NCBI GenBank assembly: GCA_021397835.1
Contig: JAJFZO010000433.1
Location: forward strand, 496,001 to 560,000
From: Moringa oleifera
Lineage: Eukaryota > Streptophyta > Magnoliopsida > Brassicales > Moringaceae
Reading direction: 5' to 3'
DNA: 64,000 nucleotides
In this document: positions 24,151 through 35,819 of the stretch, one piece after another
How the letters are laid out: every line of letters starts with the position of its first letter
Position numbering within the stretch: the stretch's first letter is position 1
Made by a program: the position numbers and the translations under genes
The notes under the pieces: generated by a model
Told to the model about the DNA's origin: nothing
Databases searched by the model: none
What the model saw: the letters and a program-made list of their open reading frames with translations, nothing else

Positions 24151-25108
24151 TCACACCCAAAACCAAACTCCATTCCTGTTAGAACTAAGCTTTTTGCCTT
24201 CTTTTTGTCTTGTGAAAATGTTAGTAAAGTCGCTTTCTTGCCAATAAAAGGAAAATGAGAAGATAGTAGTTTGTTATCAGATGTTTAATTTGCTCTCTCA
24301 TGGTATCTTCATCGATTTAATATAATATTACTTATCATTTTTTAGTTTTATTAAAAGAATTTTTAAAATTGTCGAAAGAAGAATTGGGTCCCACAGAATG
24401 GGAGATGTTGGGGTGGTGACGTGGGGCACACAGAGGGGAGAGGGGAGAGGGGAGAGGGGGAAGCACCCCTCGCATCCCGCGCGATACTGTCTGCGTTGGA
24501 TTTTTCTCTATTTGGAAAAGAGGTCACTGTCAACCGTCTGATCTGTCTGCCACGTCATTCTTACATCTGGTCATGAATGATGATGATATGATAATGAGTG
24601 GGGTCAAATCCAAAGGTCACGAGTCATTTCAAACTGTCAAATTAGCCATTCAATCATAAAAAGCAGAAAAAAAAAAGATATCAGTGGACAAGACATCTCT
24701 CCTTACTTCAGTTGCGTCATCTACGTATCCCGCCTTCTCTGACTTCTCACTTAAATAGATTCCTGCTTTCTTGTTGGGTCCCACATTTGTACCTTCAGCA
24801 TGTGTCCACCTGTTAATGGCCCAGGCCTGTCCTATAAACGGGCCTTAATAATAGATGTCTCGGAAAACAAAATTGGCCTGTCTCCTGAAATTGGGCTGAC
24901 CCGGAAACAAAAAATCCGGTGGGTTGGGGCCATATAAGATGCCTGTTTGTCACACAAGAACACCAGAATGACATTTCAGAGTATTAGGATCCTAAGAACT
25001 CAAATGAGAGACAGTTCCTCTGGTGATCTCAAACAGGAACCAAGACGACGCAATGTCCAGAGTTACTACTTATAAAGGAAATGTTTAATGGTAGAAATCA
25101 GATACAGA
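24151..25108. other. Spacer between kelch gene and polyubiquitin relic
   Basis: The first ~130 bases are the 3' UTR of the kelch gene, with an AATAAA signal at ~24243. A G-rich tract lies at 24435-24460. The rest is non-repetitive with balanced composition and no gene that I can support. Confidence 0.5.
24435..24460 (+). repeat. Perfect G-quadruplex motif
   Basis: Four tracts of four or five G are separated by AGA triplets. This satisfies the usual G4 pattern with short loops, on the plus strand, between the 3' ends of the convergent kelch and polyubiquitin genes. Confidence 0.85.
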
Positions 25109-26264
25109 CTACCACGAAGCCGGAGAACAAGATGCAAGAGTACTTGCGTTCTGGACAATGCAGTCTGCCAGGGTGTGACCATCTTCTATTTGTTTCCCAG
25201 GAAAGATAAGCCTCTGCTGACCTGTTGGAATTCCTTCCTTATCTTGAATCTTAGCTTTGACATTGTTTATAGGGTCAGAGCTTTCAACCTCAAGAGGTGA
25301 TAGTTTTCCAATTGAGTGTCTTCATGAAAATTTGCATACCTCCTGAACCAGATGGAGAGTTGATTCCTTCTGGATATTGTAATCTGCCAGAGTCCCGGCC
25401 ATCCTCCAGCTGTTTACCGGAGAATATCAGCCTCTGCTGATCTGGTGGGATACCTTCTTTATCCTGCATCTTTGCTTTCACATTATTGATGGTGTCAGAG
25501 GTCTCAACCTCCAGAGTGATAGTTTTACCAATGAGGGTCTTGACAAAGATTTGCATTCCACCACGAAGGCGAAGGACCAAATTAAGAGTAGATTCTTTCT
25601 GGATGTTGTAATCAGCCAAGGTATGACCATCGACCAGCTGTTTTCCGGCAAAAAGTAGTAGCTGCTGATCTCGGGGAATACCCTCCTTGTCTTCTATCTT
25701 TGCTTTAACATTATCGATTGTGTCAGAGCTCTCAACTTCCCAAGTAATGGTCTTCCCAGTATTCATCTTCACAAAAATCTGCATACCTCCTCTGAGACGA
25801 AGAACCAATTGCAGAGTAGAATCCTTCGGTATGCTGTAATCAGCCAAAGTTCGGCCATCCTCAAGTTGCTTCCCAGCATATATCAATATCTGCTGGTCAG
25901 GAGGGATTCCTTCCTTGTCTTGGACTTTTGCTTTCACATTGTCGATGGTTTCAGAGCTTGCAACTTCAAGGGTAATAGTCTTTCCATTTAGGGTCGTACT
26001 AGATTTTCCTGTAAGGGTCTTGACAAAAATCTGCAAGCCACCTCTTAGGAGGAGAACCAAATGCAAGGTAGATTCTTTCTGGATATTGTAATCGGCTAAT
26101 ATACGATCATCCTCAAGCATTTTTCCAGCAAAGATCAGCCTCTGCTGATCTGGGGGAATCCCTTCCTTGTCTTGGATCTTAACCTTCACATTGTCAACTG
26201 TATCAGAACTCTGAACCTCGAGAGTTATAGTCTTCCCGGTAATGGTATCAACAAAGATCAGCAT
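25109..26264 (-). pseudogene. Degenerating polyubiquitin gene, five head-to-tail units
   Basis: The ATG at 26264 directly follows an intron acceptor CAG, as in normal plant polyubiquitin genes. Unit 1 (26264-26037) has K6D and R72L. Unit 2 (26036-25785) starts with Leu, has R42I and an eight-residue insertion (SSTTLNGK) after K11. Unit 3 (25784-25557) has P38R, R42L and H68N. Unit 4 (25556-25338) has a one-base insertion after GGCCGG and a ~10-base loss before RGG that together restore frame, so its last third reads as unrelated sequence. Unit 5 (25337-25109) has a one-base insertion giving a stop at 25292-25290, and a second insertion near its end. The open frame thus covers three full units plus scrambled sequence. 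Polyubiquitin units are normally identical at protein level; this drift suggests loss of constraint. A still expressed, divergent UBQ12-like gene is the alternative. Confidence 0.8.
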
Positions 26265-27292
26265 CTGCAAATGCATGCAAGAATATCATATTGACTATGT
26301 TATAACTGCTTTCTGTACATGTTGACAAAAATTGCAGACATGACCATTCTGCTGAAAGGATCATAAATTCATATCAAAACATGGGACCGCGCCCGGTGAA
26401 AATTCATGAAGTTGTGCAAATCATCCTAATTATAGAGCATCACTACATCACCAATCACTCACTATAAACCCCACAGAAATTGGAACCAATGACAGAATGA
26501 TCGTTATTTATGCTACATGAACTGCTGAAAAAAAGAGGAAAGAAGAACATTAATTCTGCTGAGGTCACCATGCAATTCATACATAATAAAAGCATGAAAG
26601 CAATTCACTCTCGTAAAATGGATTGAGTCAAGCTCCATTGTTTTTTACAGAATGCAAAGATTGTTGAAGCAGGGAGTCTAAAGCTTAAGCCTAAGCCAAA
26701 GAATATAACCATGATGGCACTAATTAAAATATAAGTACCAAACAATAAGCACATTCTTTTATGAAAATCAAAAGAACTTCATAGTGCAAAAGAAACCAAA
26801 AAACCCGTTTTGCATCAGGTTGATCAGAAATGGGCACTGCATTAAAATTTTACCATGCTACTTATACAATTAGTCAGAATCAGATATCACATCGAACCAA
26901 TTAATTAACCCTAGCAAAGACACCAATTCAAGATATCCAAAGTCACCTTGTTAACAAGAAAAGAAATATAAGTATAATAGTCCATTAATGCAATACTAAC
27001 AGTTCGAACAGCAAACAAGAAGTGTTCCAAGAATCCGATGGGATTCGAAATGATCAAAATTATTAGAGCAGATATACAACAGGAGCAAAAAACAACCAAA
27101 AGATTCATGAAAAACTTGAGCAACGAGAATTTGAATTGAAAACAGGAAAAGAAAACCCCGCAAGATTCACAACAGTCCAATAAAAGACTGATAGAGAGAT
27201 CACAGCGTCTAAACTGAACCAACAACACAGCACATCACATAAACGAAATATTAACATATTCGTAAGAATGTGCGTAATACATGATAGCTAAC
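26265..27292 (-). other. Leader intron of the polyubiquitin gene
   Basis: On the minus strand the donor TTTAAG|GTTAGC (exon end 27293) and the acceptor ATTTGCAG (26265) enclose 1028 T-rich bases, and the ATG follows the acceptor with no gap. A ~1 kb leader intron in this exact position is the hallmark of plant polyubiquitin genes, where it raises expression. Its intact splice sites contrast with the decayed coding part. The leader exon (about 27294-27345) contains a (CT)n run in transcript sense. Confidence 0.7.
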
Positions 27293-27399
27293 CTTAAAGC
27301 CTGCGGTGAAGACAGACGAAGAAAGAGCAACTGAGAGAGAGAGAGAGAGAGATGGAAATGAGAAGAAAAGAGAGGTTAGTTATAGTTCAAATTTTGGCG

Positions 27400-28293
27400 G
27401 AATGGTGAACAAACAGACCTTGATATTACGTTAAGCTCTTCAATTTAGCCCCAATAATATCGTGATTTATGAAATGACCCCTAAACTTATCGATATTTAT
27501 GTACTTCACCAGTTCTATTTTAATACATTTTTTATTAATATCCCTTTGCCACAAAAAGAAATAACGATGGCACCCCTTAAGTAATATTAACAATATCAAA
27601 AACATATGTTAGTGTTTATATTTTCAAAAACTTGATTATTTAACTCCATTATTATCAAAATTTAAATATTTAATTAAATAAAAAGAAAATATTACGAACT
27701 TATTTTGTCTCTGTATATTTCCAAAATATTAATGCAATAATTTGTTTTTAATAAAAAGTAATAATTTTTAAATTTTTTATAAATTATATGTATATGATTG
27801 TTTTTCTAATTTACAGTTGGTGAACTAAAACTTATTTTTTTTCAAGTTTATTATATAAAATTAAGTAAAACCGTGAAAATACAATCACAACAAATAGAGT
27901 TCATAAGCTTGTCTGATTGACATGCATGTCCATACAATTTTTTAAATTTTAATAAAGGTTTTGTATAATGTGACCCACATATTTTATAAATTAAATTGTG
28001 CAAATTATAACCCACTATCAAAAATTGAACCAATATTTTTTATAAGATAGATATAACAAAATAAACATGTTCCCATTCCCATCACACAACCATAACAAAC
28101 AACAGAAATGGAAGGGGCAGAGGCAAGAATACATCCAAATATACAGAAACTAAATGCCTGGCATGGTGGATCAGAGAAGGAGATATGACTATATAACTTA
28201 CATTTATCCCAACACCTTTTCTACATCATATACATGGCTGTGCCGGATCTAGATCCTGCATTCTTACCGACTTACTCCAAAATTTGGCCAGAG
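27400..28293. other. Spacer with polyubiquitin promoter and IES2-like 3' UTR
   Basis: The polyubiquitin promoter should lie left of about 27600. About 27590-28080 is AT-rich and featureless. The right ~200 bases are the likely 3' UTR of the IES2-like gene, which reads leftwards. No additional gene is visible. Confidence 0.5.
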
Positions 28294-30744
28294 TTAACAG
28301 GCTGAAACAGGCGGCATTTTCTTGTGCAGTGCCTTGTAGCACTGGAGGCTGCACAGGGGTAGCTTCGACTTGGAATCTCTGTATTTGTATGGATTTGTGC
28401 AAGATGGACCGGCACATTTCTCTCGGGGAGGAGGGTAACTGAAATTCCAGATTATGAGTTTACTCCGGGAATCAAACTCAAAGAAATATGATGTGCAACT
28501 TAGTGCAAGCAGATAAGAAGCAAGATTGTAGTGTGTTTGTTCTTTACTTTCTCCTCTTATCACTAAACCATCTAATTTCAATGAATTCAACAATAATCAA
28601 AGAGCAAAAAGCTTGTTTATTCAGAATCTGACTTTAAAAACGTTTTGCTCGTGATTCAGAAGCCTGAACAGGAGAGAAGTCGTTAAATTTGGCTAGAATT
28701 TCGTAGATATTACCTGCAAGGCCTGGCATTGAATATATTTGGCAAGCCAATCTCTTTTGGGAATGTTACAACAGTCCCAGAAGGACCCACGACCCATCTG
28801 ACAGTGTCGGATGCAAGTATCGCGGCATTTGCAGCCTTCTCCTGCAGACAATGAGGTGCCAAATGTAGGAGAAGTTATCCATACAGGAAAACAAGAAAGG
28901 TGCTCGCTTCCTCTTACCTGTGCCAATTCTTCTTGCTGTTTCCTCATCTTCTCTTCCCGCCTCTTCCTAGTGGAATCTTGCCCCAGAATTTTTCTAATCG
29001 CCTCGGCCTAGAGGTTTCAGGGCAGATTGATGCTAAAGTTTCTCTAACATCTACATAATCAAAGAGGGGAAAAAAGGGGAGAGGGCTTACCTCAGACTCC
29101 CTAGCTGCCTTTTCCACTTGCATCCTTCGTCTCTGAGCAGCCTCGGCTTTCTTCAGTTGCTGTTCAACTTCTGATAATTTGTCCTTTTGCTCTGTCATGA
29201 AAACATGAAAAATCACAAGCTTGAGATATGTTTAACTAATGTACAAACCATGTAGAATAAAGCAAAACAGTAATAATTGCATACTTTTAGGTGCAGCAGG
29301 GGGCAACCCCTGTGGAAACTCGATCACAGTTGTATTGAGACGGGAAGAGACATCTCTGCCTGTTTGAAGTGCACGCTGACGTGTAGTGACTGTCATTTCC
29401 TTCTTAGCATCTCCCAACAAATCAACAGTCTCCTTTCTCACCTTCTTCCCCTTATTTTCTAGCTCATCATCAGAAACAAGATCTTCTTCTTCCATATAAT
29501 CAGCATCTTCAGACACTCTCCCTGCTCTGTGTTTCTTACCCTCCTTGCTCAATCTTGAGGAGGCATCTACGTCATATAGACTACCAATCTTCCGCTTCAA
29601 TACCTTTGATACTCTCCGATGTCTTCTACTTCCTTCTTTCTCATCATCTTCATTATCCACACCACGAGCAGCAGTAATCTTAGCGGTTTTCACTTTTTCA
29701 AGGAACCGAATCTCGTCGTCATCATCATCATCATCATCACTTCCATCATAAAGTTGTCCCTCCAACAAGCATCTCTTAGGAACCCGCCCTCTCTTACGAA
29801 GTGATTCATACTTGTCTGTCTGCTTCATGGAGATGTTCTCATCAGGCATTTTATCCAGCAAGGAATCTGCTTCCCTCGCAGGGAAACCACTCCTAGAGAA
29901 AACCTTCAACAGAACACCCGGCCTGCCACTACCCTTATCAGAAGTGAAGGAACAGTTGTCACCAGAATTATCCTGCAACAAATTCAAATTAGATAAAGAA
30001 AAACTTCATGAGCCTCTCTACTAATTTATGAGTCTTGTGAAGTCTAATCTGCGATACCATGGATATGAACATAAAATCTAATAACATAACGCAGGTAATT
30101 GGCATAAGATTCAACAAAATCTGGACAGTAGGTACCTGAAACACACTGTGCTGAGGTCGAGAAGCATCTGGAAACCGAGAAGATTTCGAGGAATAAGACC
30201 CAACACCAGAGGCACCATCAGATACAGATTTTGCATTGATAGTTCGTGTGACACCGCAAACCTTAAGCTTAACCTTTTTAACTCTATTCTCATTTCGTAC
30301 ATCTGAAACAAATCCAACATTCTCCAAGCTGCTCAAGCCTTTAGTAGGGGCAAGGACTCCCCCAGTATGCCGTTCGGTATCAACTCCAATATGCCTCCCT
30401 TCATTGCTGCCTCTGAAAGACTCGTTGTTAGAAGCCTCATCAGAGTCGAGGAATCCCCCATCTTCGACCTTGAACGTATTTTGTAAAGATTCAGCTTCAG
30501 CAATGTTACTAAATGAAGCCCTTGCACTGCATAGTTTCACACTGGCTTTCTTTGCCCAAACAAGACTATCTTCACTTGATGATTTGCAGACATTTTCGGA
30601 AGTAGGTGTGGATGAAAGCGAGGAAAGTTCATGGAACCCTGAATTGGGCTGCGAGTCATTCCAAGGCCGTCGTGATGTACTACTTCGCTTCTTCCTAATG
30701 GAGCTGCTCATATCCCCAAACCCTAAGTGACCAAAGCCTTCCAT
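28294..30744 (-). CDS. IES2: INO80 chromatin-remodelling complex subunit, IES2/INO80B-like (PAPA-1 and HIT zinc finger)
   Basis: Six exons join to 586 residues: 30744-30136, 29972-29285, 29191-29091, 29007-28918, 28841-28714 and 28438-28294. The N-terminal half is Ser-rich and disordered, then basic/acidic with an eight-Asp run (DGSDDDDDDDDE, ~residue 278). A PAPA-1-like coiled region (KLSEVEQQLKKAEAAQRRRM... RKILGQDSTRKRREEKMRKQ, ~434-500) is followed by TVRWVVGPSGTVVTFP. A C-terminal HIT-type zinc finger has Cys/His ligands in EKCAGPSCTNPYKYRDS, LPLCSLQCYKALH and the final C. This domain pair defines IES2/INO80B, a nuclear subunit of the INO80 nucleosome remodeller. A GAT/GAC repeat encodes the Asp run and may vary in length. 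Confidence 0.9.
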
Positions 30745-30771
30745 TGTGGTCGAAAAGGAAGAAGAATGAGC

Positions 30772-31545
30772 CTAATGTAACTGTCATAGACCAAAAAGTG
30801 GGTACAGTTGGTGTTGGTTATATGAAACAGATAAAGAGCAACCAGGAATCCCACGTACAGAGTGCAGATGAATTGCCAAACAACAAATCACATCAGAACT
30901 TCAGTCAATGGAGGAAAGAAAAACGACTCCACCATTCTTACAATCATCCTCAAAAAGAACTCCATCTGCAATTAATCAACAGAAAACAATAAAAGTAGTT
31001 GCAAGCCACAAACCCTTAGTTGGTCCAATTTGTACTGGTTTGCGGTGACTGAAATCCACAGCAAGCAAAAGATAATTGATTTAGGCTAACACAGGTGTTT
31101 GTTTGCCATCGTGTAGAAGAAAAAGGCAAGCAAAGGAAATAATTTTCTTTACAGGTCTTGGATTTTCTCAGCAAAAATTATGGAGCCGAAACATTTGCAG
31201 AGCTATCACAGTTCCTAAGGTTACCCAAAAGTTGTTGATGCACCTAAGAATATCTGATTTGCACATAAGCATGATTTAGAGTACACAAACATTCCAACTG
31301 GATATGAAGATTAAACCAAACAGAGAAAATTAAACAAACAGTAAACCTCAAAGAAAATTTATTGGATGCAATGAAAATTAGGTCCAAGAGCATTTCTACA
31401 CGGTTGAAGACCAAAACTTCAAGCAAACCCACAAAAGAGCGCCTCATTAGCCAGCCAAAATCGATGTAGCCGAGTAACAGAGCCACGCAAGATCACAAGA
31501 AAACATAACACAGACAACGAAAAGGGAAACGGAGCAAGAACTTAC
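30772..31545 (-). other. Probable leader intron of the IES2-like gene
   Basis: On the minus strand a donor GAAGG|GTAAGTTC (31545) and an acceptor TTACATTAG|GCTC (30772), 27 bases before the ATG, bound a 774-base segment. The upstream exon (from about 31650) would be CT-rich leader. Consensus sites and position fit, but transcript data are absent. Confidence 0.5.
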
Positions 31546-31859
31546 CCTTCTGAATCCTCACGAGAAGGCCCGAAAGCCCCAATTATGCATCATTATTCAT
31601 TGTCTCTCGCTTTTCCCTCTCCTCGGTCTCCTCTGTGAAGCGGGGACCTTTCGGTCGGAATTGTTGATGATGCAGAAGAGTGCGTGGGTTAGCACACTAC
31701 ACTCTGGGTCTCCCAAGTCCACGTTTACTGCACGGAGGAGTTTGCAGCTGCAAACACGTGGCAGGAGTCGGCAATGTTATGCCACCTTCAATCCTATACA
31801 TCAAATTTAAGGCATCAAATTTAAGGCATCTCCAATCCTATCCTATACATCAAATTTAA

Positions 31860-32810
31860 GGCATCTTCAATCTTTTACATTAAATTTAATATCAATTTGA
31901 TATTAAAAAAAAATTAAAAAATATTTTAATATTAATTTTTTTTATTTTTAATCTATTTATACTAAATTAGTGTTATAATATTATTTTAATAATATAAATA
32001 ATTATTATTAATAAAATTATTTATAAATATTAATTAATTTATAAATATTTTTAAAATAATTAATATATTTTAAAATTTATATTTATATTTATATTTTTAT
32101 AAAATTAATATTATATAATAAATTATAATTTTTAGTAATTTTGAAATTAATAATTTATCAATTAAATTTCATAAAAATATTTTTACCGTAATTTTACTTA
32201 ATTATTTTTATGAGTTACTTATATTTTCACGATAATATATAATTTTTTGATAGAGTAATTTTACATACATGATTCAAATCGATATTAAAATTTTATTACA
32301 TAATTGGTACAAAACAAAATAAAATCACTAACACATTACAATATTTAGTGTTCTAAATTACCAATTCCACAGATGTTCAATCAATGCATCACAAAGTGTA
32401 AAATGAGCCTCTTTACAGTTTCTACTATCATCTCAATTTCTGAAGTTGGTGCTTCTCTCCAATTTTTATCTTCATGTAAAAATTTAAATTATATCATAAA
32501 TTATAAATTATTTTAAATTTTTATATATTTTTAAATAATAATTTTAATAATATATAAAAATTTATTATTAATTAAATAAATTTTTATTAATGATAATTTA
32601 AATAAAACAAAATTATATATTCAATATTGATCTTATTTTGAAGATCTTGATGAGATATTCTTAATGATATAATTTTTTTAATAATATTATATATTTATTA
32701 AGTTATTGATAAAATATATTAAATTTAAACTTTTAAAAAAATAATTTATTTTAAAATTTATTTTAAAATTTCATCAATTTGATGCAGCACCGTAACTACA
32801 CCAAATTAAA
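31860..32810 (+). repeat. AT-rich repeat arm A (direct copy)
   Basis: First of three related arms. It shares with arm B the outer block at ~31914-32050 (Ts and As around ATTTTTTTTATTTTTAATCT and TAATATAAATAATTATTATT) and the inner block at ~32470-32760. It is preceded by short direct repeats of CATCAAATTTAAGGCATC (31799-31865) and followed at 32838 by a GAGATGGCTT edge. It lacks the third block shared by arms B and C. Confidence 0.7.
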
Positions 32811-32879
32811 GGGACAAATTTACATTCTCGTTAGAGATGGCTTCATTTTTACGGTAAAATATCATTTTATTGTCTCGTT

Positions 32880-33710
32880 GGAGACGGCCTAACACCCATT
32901 TCATGTTAAAAAAAAATCTTTTCAAAATATTTTAATATTAAAATTTTTTTATTTTCAATCTATTTACATTAAATAGTATTATTTATTATTTTAATAATAT
33001 AAATAATAATTATTAATAAAAATTATAAATATTAATTAATTAATTAATAAAATAATTAATATAACTTTAAATTTTTTAAAAAAGATGTTAATTCTATCAA
33101 AGATTTGATTTTATATGAAATTATTCAAAATAAACAAATAAAAATTTATACAAAACAAAGTCAATATCAATAATTTTAAAAACTGAGTGGATCATTTAAT
33201 ATTTTTGATTAATATTTTGATAATGTAAGAGAAAATGAAGATGATTTTCTCGCATTTTAAATAGTTTTAAGATTACTTTATTATCGTTTGATTGTTTTAA
33301 TTTTAATCAATATTATAATTTCAGTTTGTATTAATTTATTGTTAATGTTTATTATATTGTGCTATCAATTAGAATAAATTTTATTTTTATAATATTCATA
33401 TAAAATTTAAATTATATCATAAATTTTATGTTTTTATAATTTTTTATATTTTTAAATAATAATTTTGATATTATATATTATTATTGATTAAATAAATTAT
33501 TATTATAAATTTAAATAAAATAAAATTATATATTAAATATTAGTTTTATTTTAAAGATATTGATAAGATATTTTTAATAACATAATTTTTAAATAATATA
33601 ATATATTTTTTAATTTATTAATAAAATATATATTTAATTCAAAAACTTAAAAAAATTAATTATATAAAAAATAAAGTACATTTGGTGTAGCTATAATATT
33701 GCATCAAAAG
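32880..33710 (+). repeat. AT-rich repeat arm B (direct copy, left arm of foldback)
   Basis: It begins beside GGAGACGGCCTA (32876) and ends near TTTGGTGTAGC and GTCTCATTGGAGAAC (33680-33735). Its blocks at ~32925-33050, 33230-33300 (AGATGATTTTCTCGCATT) and 33366-33670 recur in arm C in inverted order and orientation, so B and C together can fold into a hairpin of about 0.85 kb. Confidence 0.75.
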
Positions 33711-33749
33711 CATATCTGCCGTCTCATTGGAGAACATTTGAGAAATTTT

Positions 33750-34660
33750 TAGGTCATCTCCAATGAAACGGTAAAATGGCAATTTAATGTTAAAAATCTC
33801 TAAAATAATTTTCAACAAAACACTAAACATTTTTCGGTAATTCGGTGGAGTACTATAATGGTACTAAATGTACTTTTAAAAAAATTTATATAATTATATT
33901 TTTTAAGTTTTTAAATTAAATATATTTTTGATTAATAACTTAATAAATATATTATATTATTAAAAAATTACACTATTAAAAATATATCATCAGAATCTTT
34001 AAAGTAAAACTAATATCTAATATTTTATTTAAATTAATAATAATATCTATTTAATAATATTATTATATATAATATCAAAATTATTATTTATAAATATATA
34101 AAAATTATAAAATTTGATAATTTATGATATAATTTAAAATTTACGTAAATATGATAAAAATAAAATTTATTTCAATTGAAACCAAAACACTCTAATGATA
34201 ATAAATTAATTTTAAAACTATTTAAAATGTGAGAAAATCATCTTAGGTCCTCCTATACTACTAAAATATTGATCAAAAATATTAGATGATTTATTCAGTC
34301 TTTCAAATTATTGATTTCGACTTTATTTTGTATAAATTTTTATAAAAAATTATATAAAAATATTTTTATAAAATTAAGTTGATAAATTATTAAAAAATAT
34401 AATTTATTATATACTATTAATTTATTTAAAATAAATAAATTAAAATTTTAAGTTATATTAATATTTTATTATTTCAAATAAATTAATTAATATTTATAAA
34501 TATTTTTATTGATAATTATTATTTTTTATTATTAAAATAATATCATAACATCAGTAAATGAATTAAAAATAAAAAAAATTGATGTTAAATTTTTTTAAAT
34601 TTTTTTTTTAATATTGCTGTTAAATTTGAGGTATAAGATTTAGAGATGGCTTTATGATCT
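33750..34660 (-). repeat. AT-rich repeat arm C (inverted copy, right arm of foldback)
   Basis: Reverse complement of arm B with perhaps 80% identity by eye. It starts at CATCTCCAATGAAACGG (33755), contains the inverted AATGTGAGAAAATCATCT block (~34228) and the inverted outer block (34500-34590), and ends at TAGAGATGGCTTTATG (34642). CATCTCCAAT-type ends are common in plant MITEs. There is no transposase frame, so any mobility would depend on an element elsewhere. Confidence 0.75.
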
Positions 34661-35819
34661 CTTATCTTCCCCTGTTGGCAAAATTAGGTTATAGATTGGA
34701 CGCCAACCTTAACCAAGTTAATTCTTAATCTTCTAATTTGTTCATTATAATTTATAATTGTCATATAATTAGAAAATTATATTATTACAAATTTACAAGG
34801 TTATATTCTTTGCTGCAAAACCACAATTTGGAGTTTGATTTTCACTTGATTTTTATGATTTTTTTTATTTTATTTGTTAGTCTTTTCGATTTATTGAACT
34901 CAAATATAACTCTAAATAATTTAATTTTAAATGAATACAAAATATATAAATTACTTAAATATTAATTAAATTAACTGTATATTTAATATATTTAAATTTT
35001 TATTTAATTTATTTTTATAAAAAATATAATTATAAATATTTAAATTAACAGTTTTTACAGTAAAAATTTGATTTAGATTACAATAATAAAAATTTTTAAT
35101 TAATAAAAGACTATATTTTTAATTTCACATAATTAAAATTTTAAAAATATATAAGAAATATCATGTAAATAAAAAATTATTTGAATATTTTTAAAAATTA
35201 TTTTAAATGCTTTAAAAATATTTTAAAAATTATTTTTTTCGATACCACTAAACAAAAATCAAATTTAAACTAAATTTTTTGAACTAGTACATTCAACTTT
35301 AAATTAAAATATATATAATTTATTTTTTATATTTATCTACTAATTTTTATTCAACTTCTTAAAAACATATAAACCACCAATAATCTCGTTCAAAAATTTA
35401 TTTTTTATTTTGTTTTTTTAACACTAACCTATAATTTTTTTTCAAAAACATAAAACCAAGAAAAAAAAACCCAAATGGCTTAACCTGAGGTAAATCAAGT
35501 CATCATCAAAAGACCTCTTGCTCTCATCACCATGGATTCTTGCAGCTCTAGCAATCAAAATACTCTTTCTCCATCAAGTTGCTAGCACCTCAAGTCTGAC
35601 AGTAATACCCAATTACATGAATACAATGAATCCAAAATATTCATCATCTTCAGCAGCCAGTCACATCTTTAGTCTTACACATCCTTACAACTCATAATTT
35701 TAAACAAACATGAAGATGCATATAGTTTCAAATTGAAAACCTAAGTAGGTGTTTCATGTCTGTGTCCAACCAAAGATTCAGGGACAGAAAGTTCCCCAGA
35801 TGCTGATGCTGCCAGCCCA
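34661..35819. other. AT-rich spacer and PBG1 3' UTR
   Basis: About 34720-35470 is strongly A/T-biased with small frames that have no domain features. The last ~150 bases before 35820 are the likely 3' UTR of the proteasome subunit gene, which reads leftwards. Confidence 0.5.

Noticed and set aside
25290..26276. Calling the polyubiquitin frame an intact 328-residue protein starting at 26276
   Set aside because: The first four codons lie upstream of the leader-intron acceptor, and the C-terminal third is frameshifted ubiquitin sequence.
35531..35584. 17-codon ORF with Ser-rich product
   Set aside because: Too short, in the 3' flank of PBG1, with no signal peptide or promoter context.
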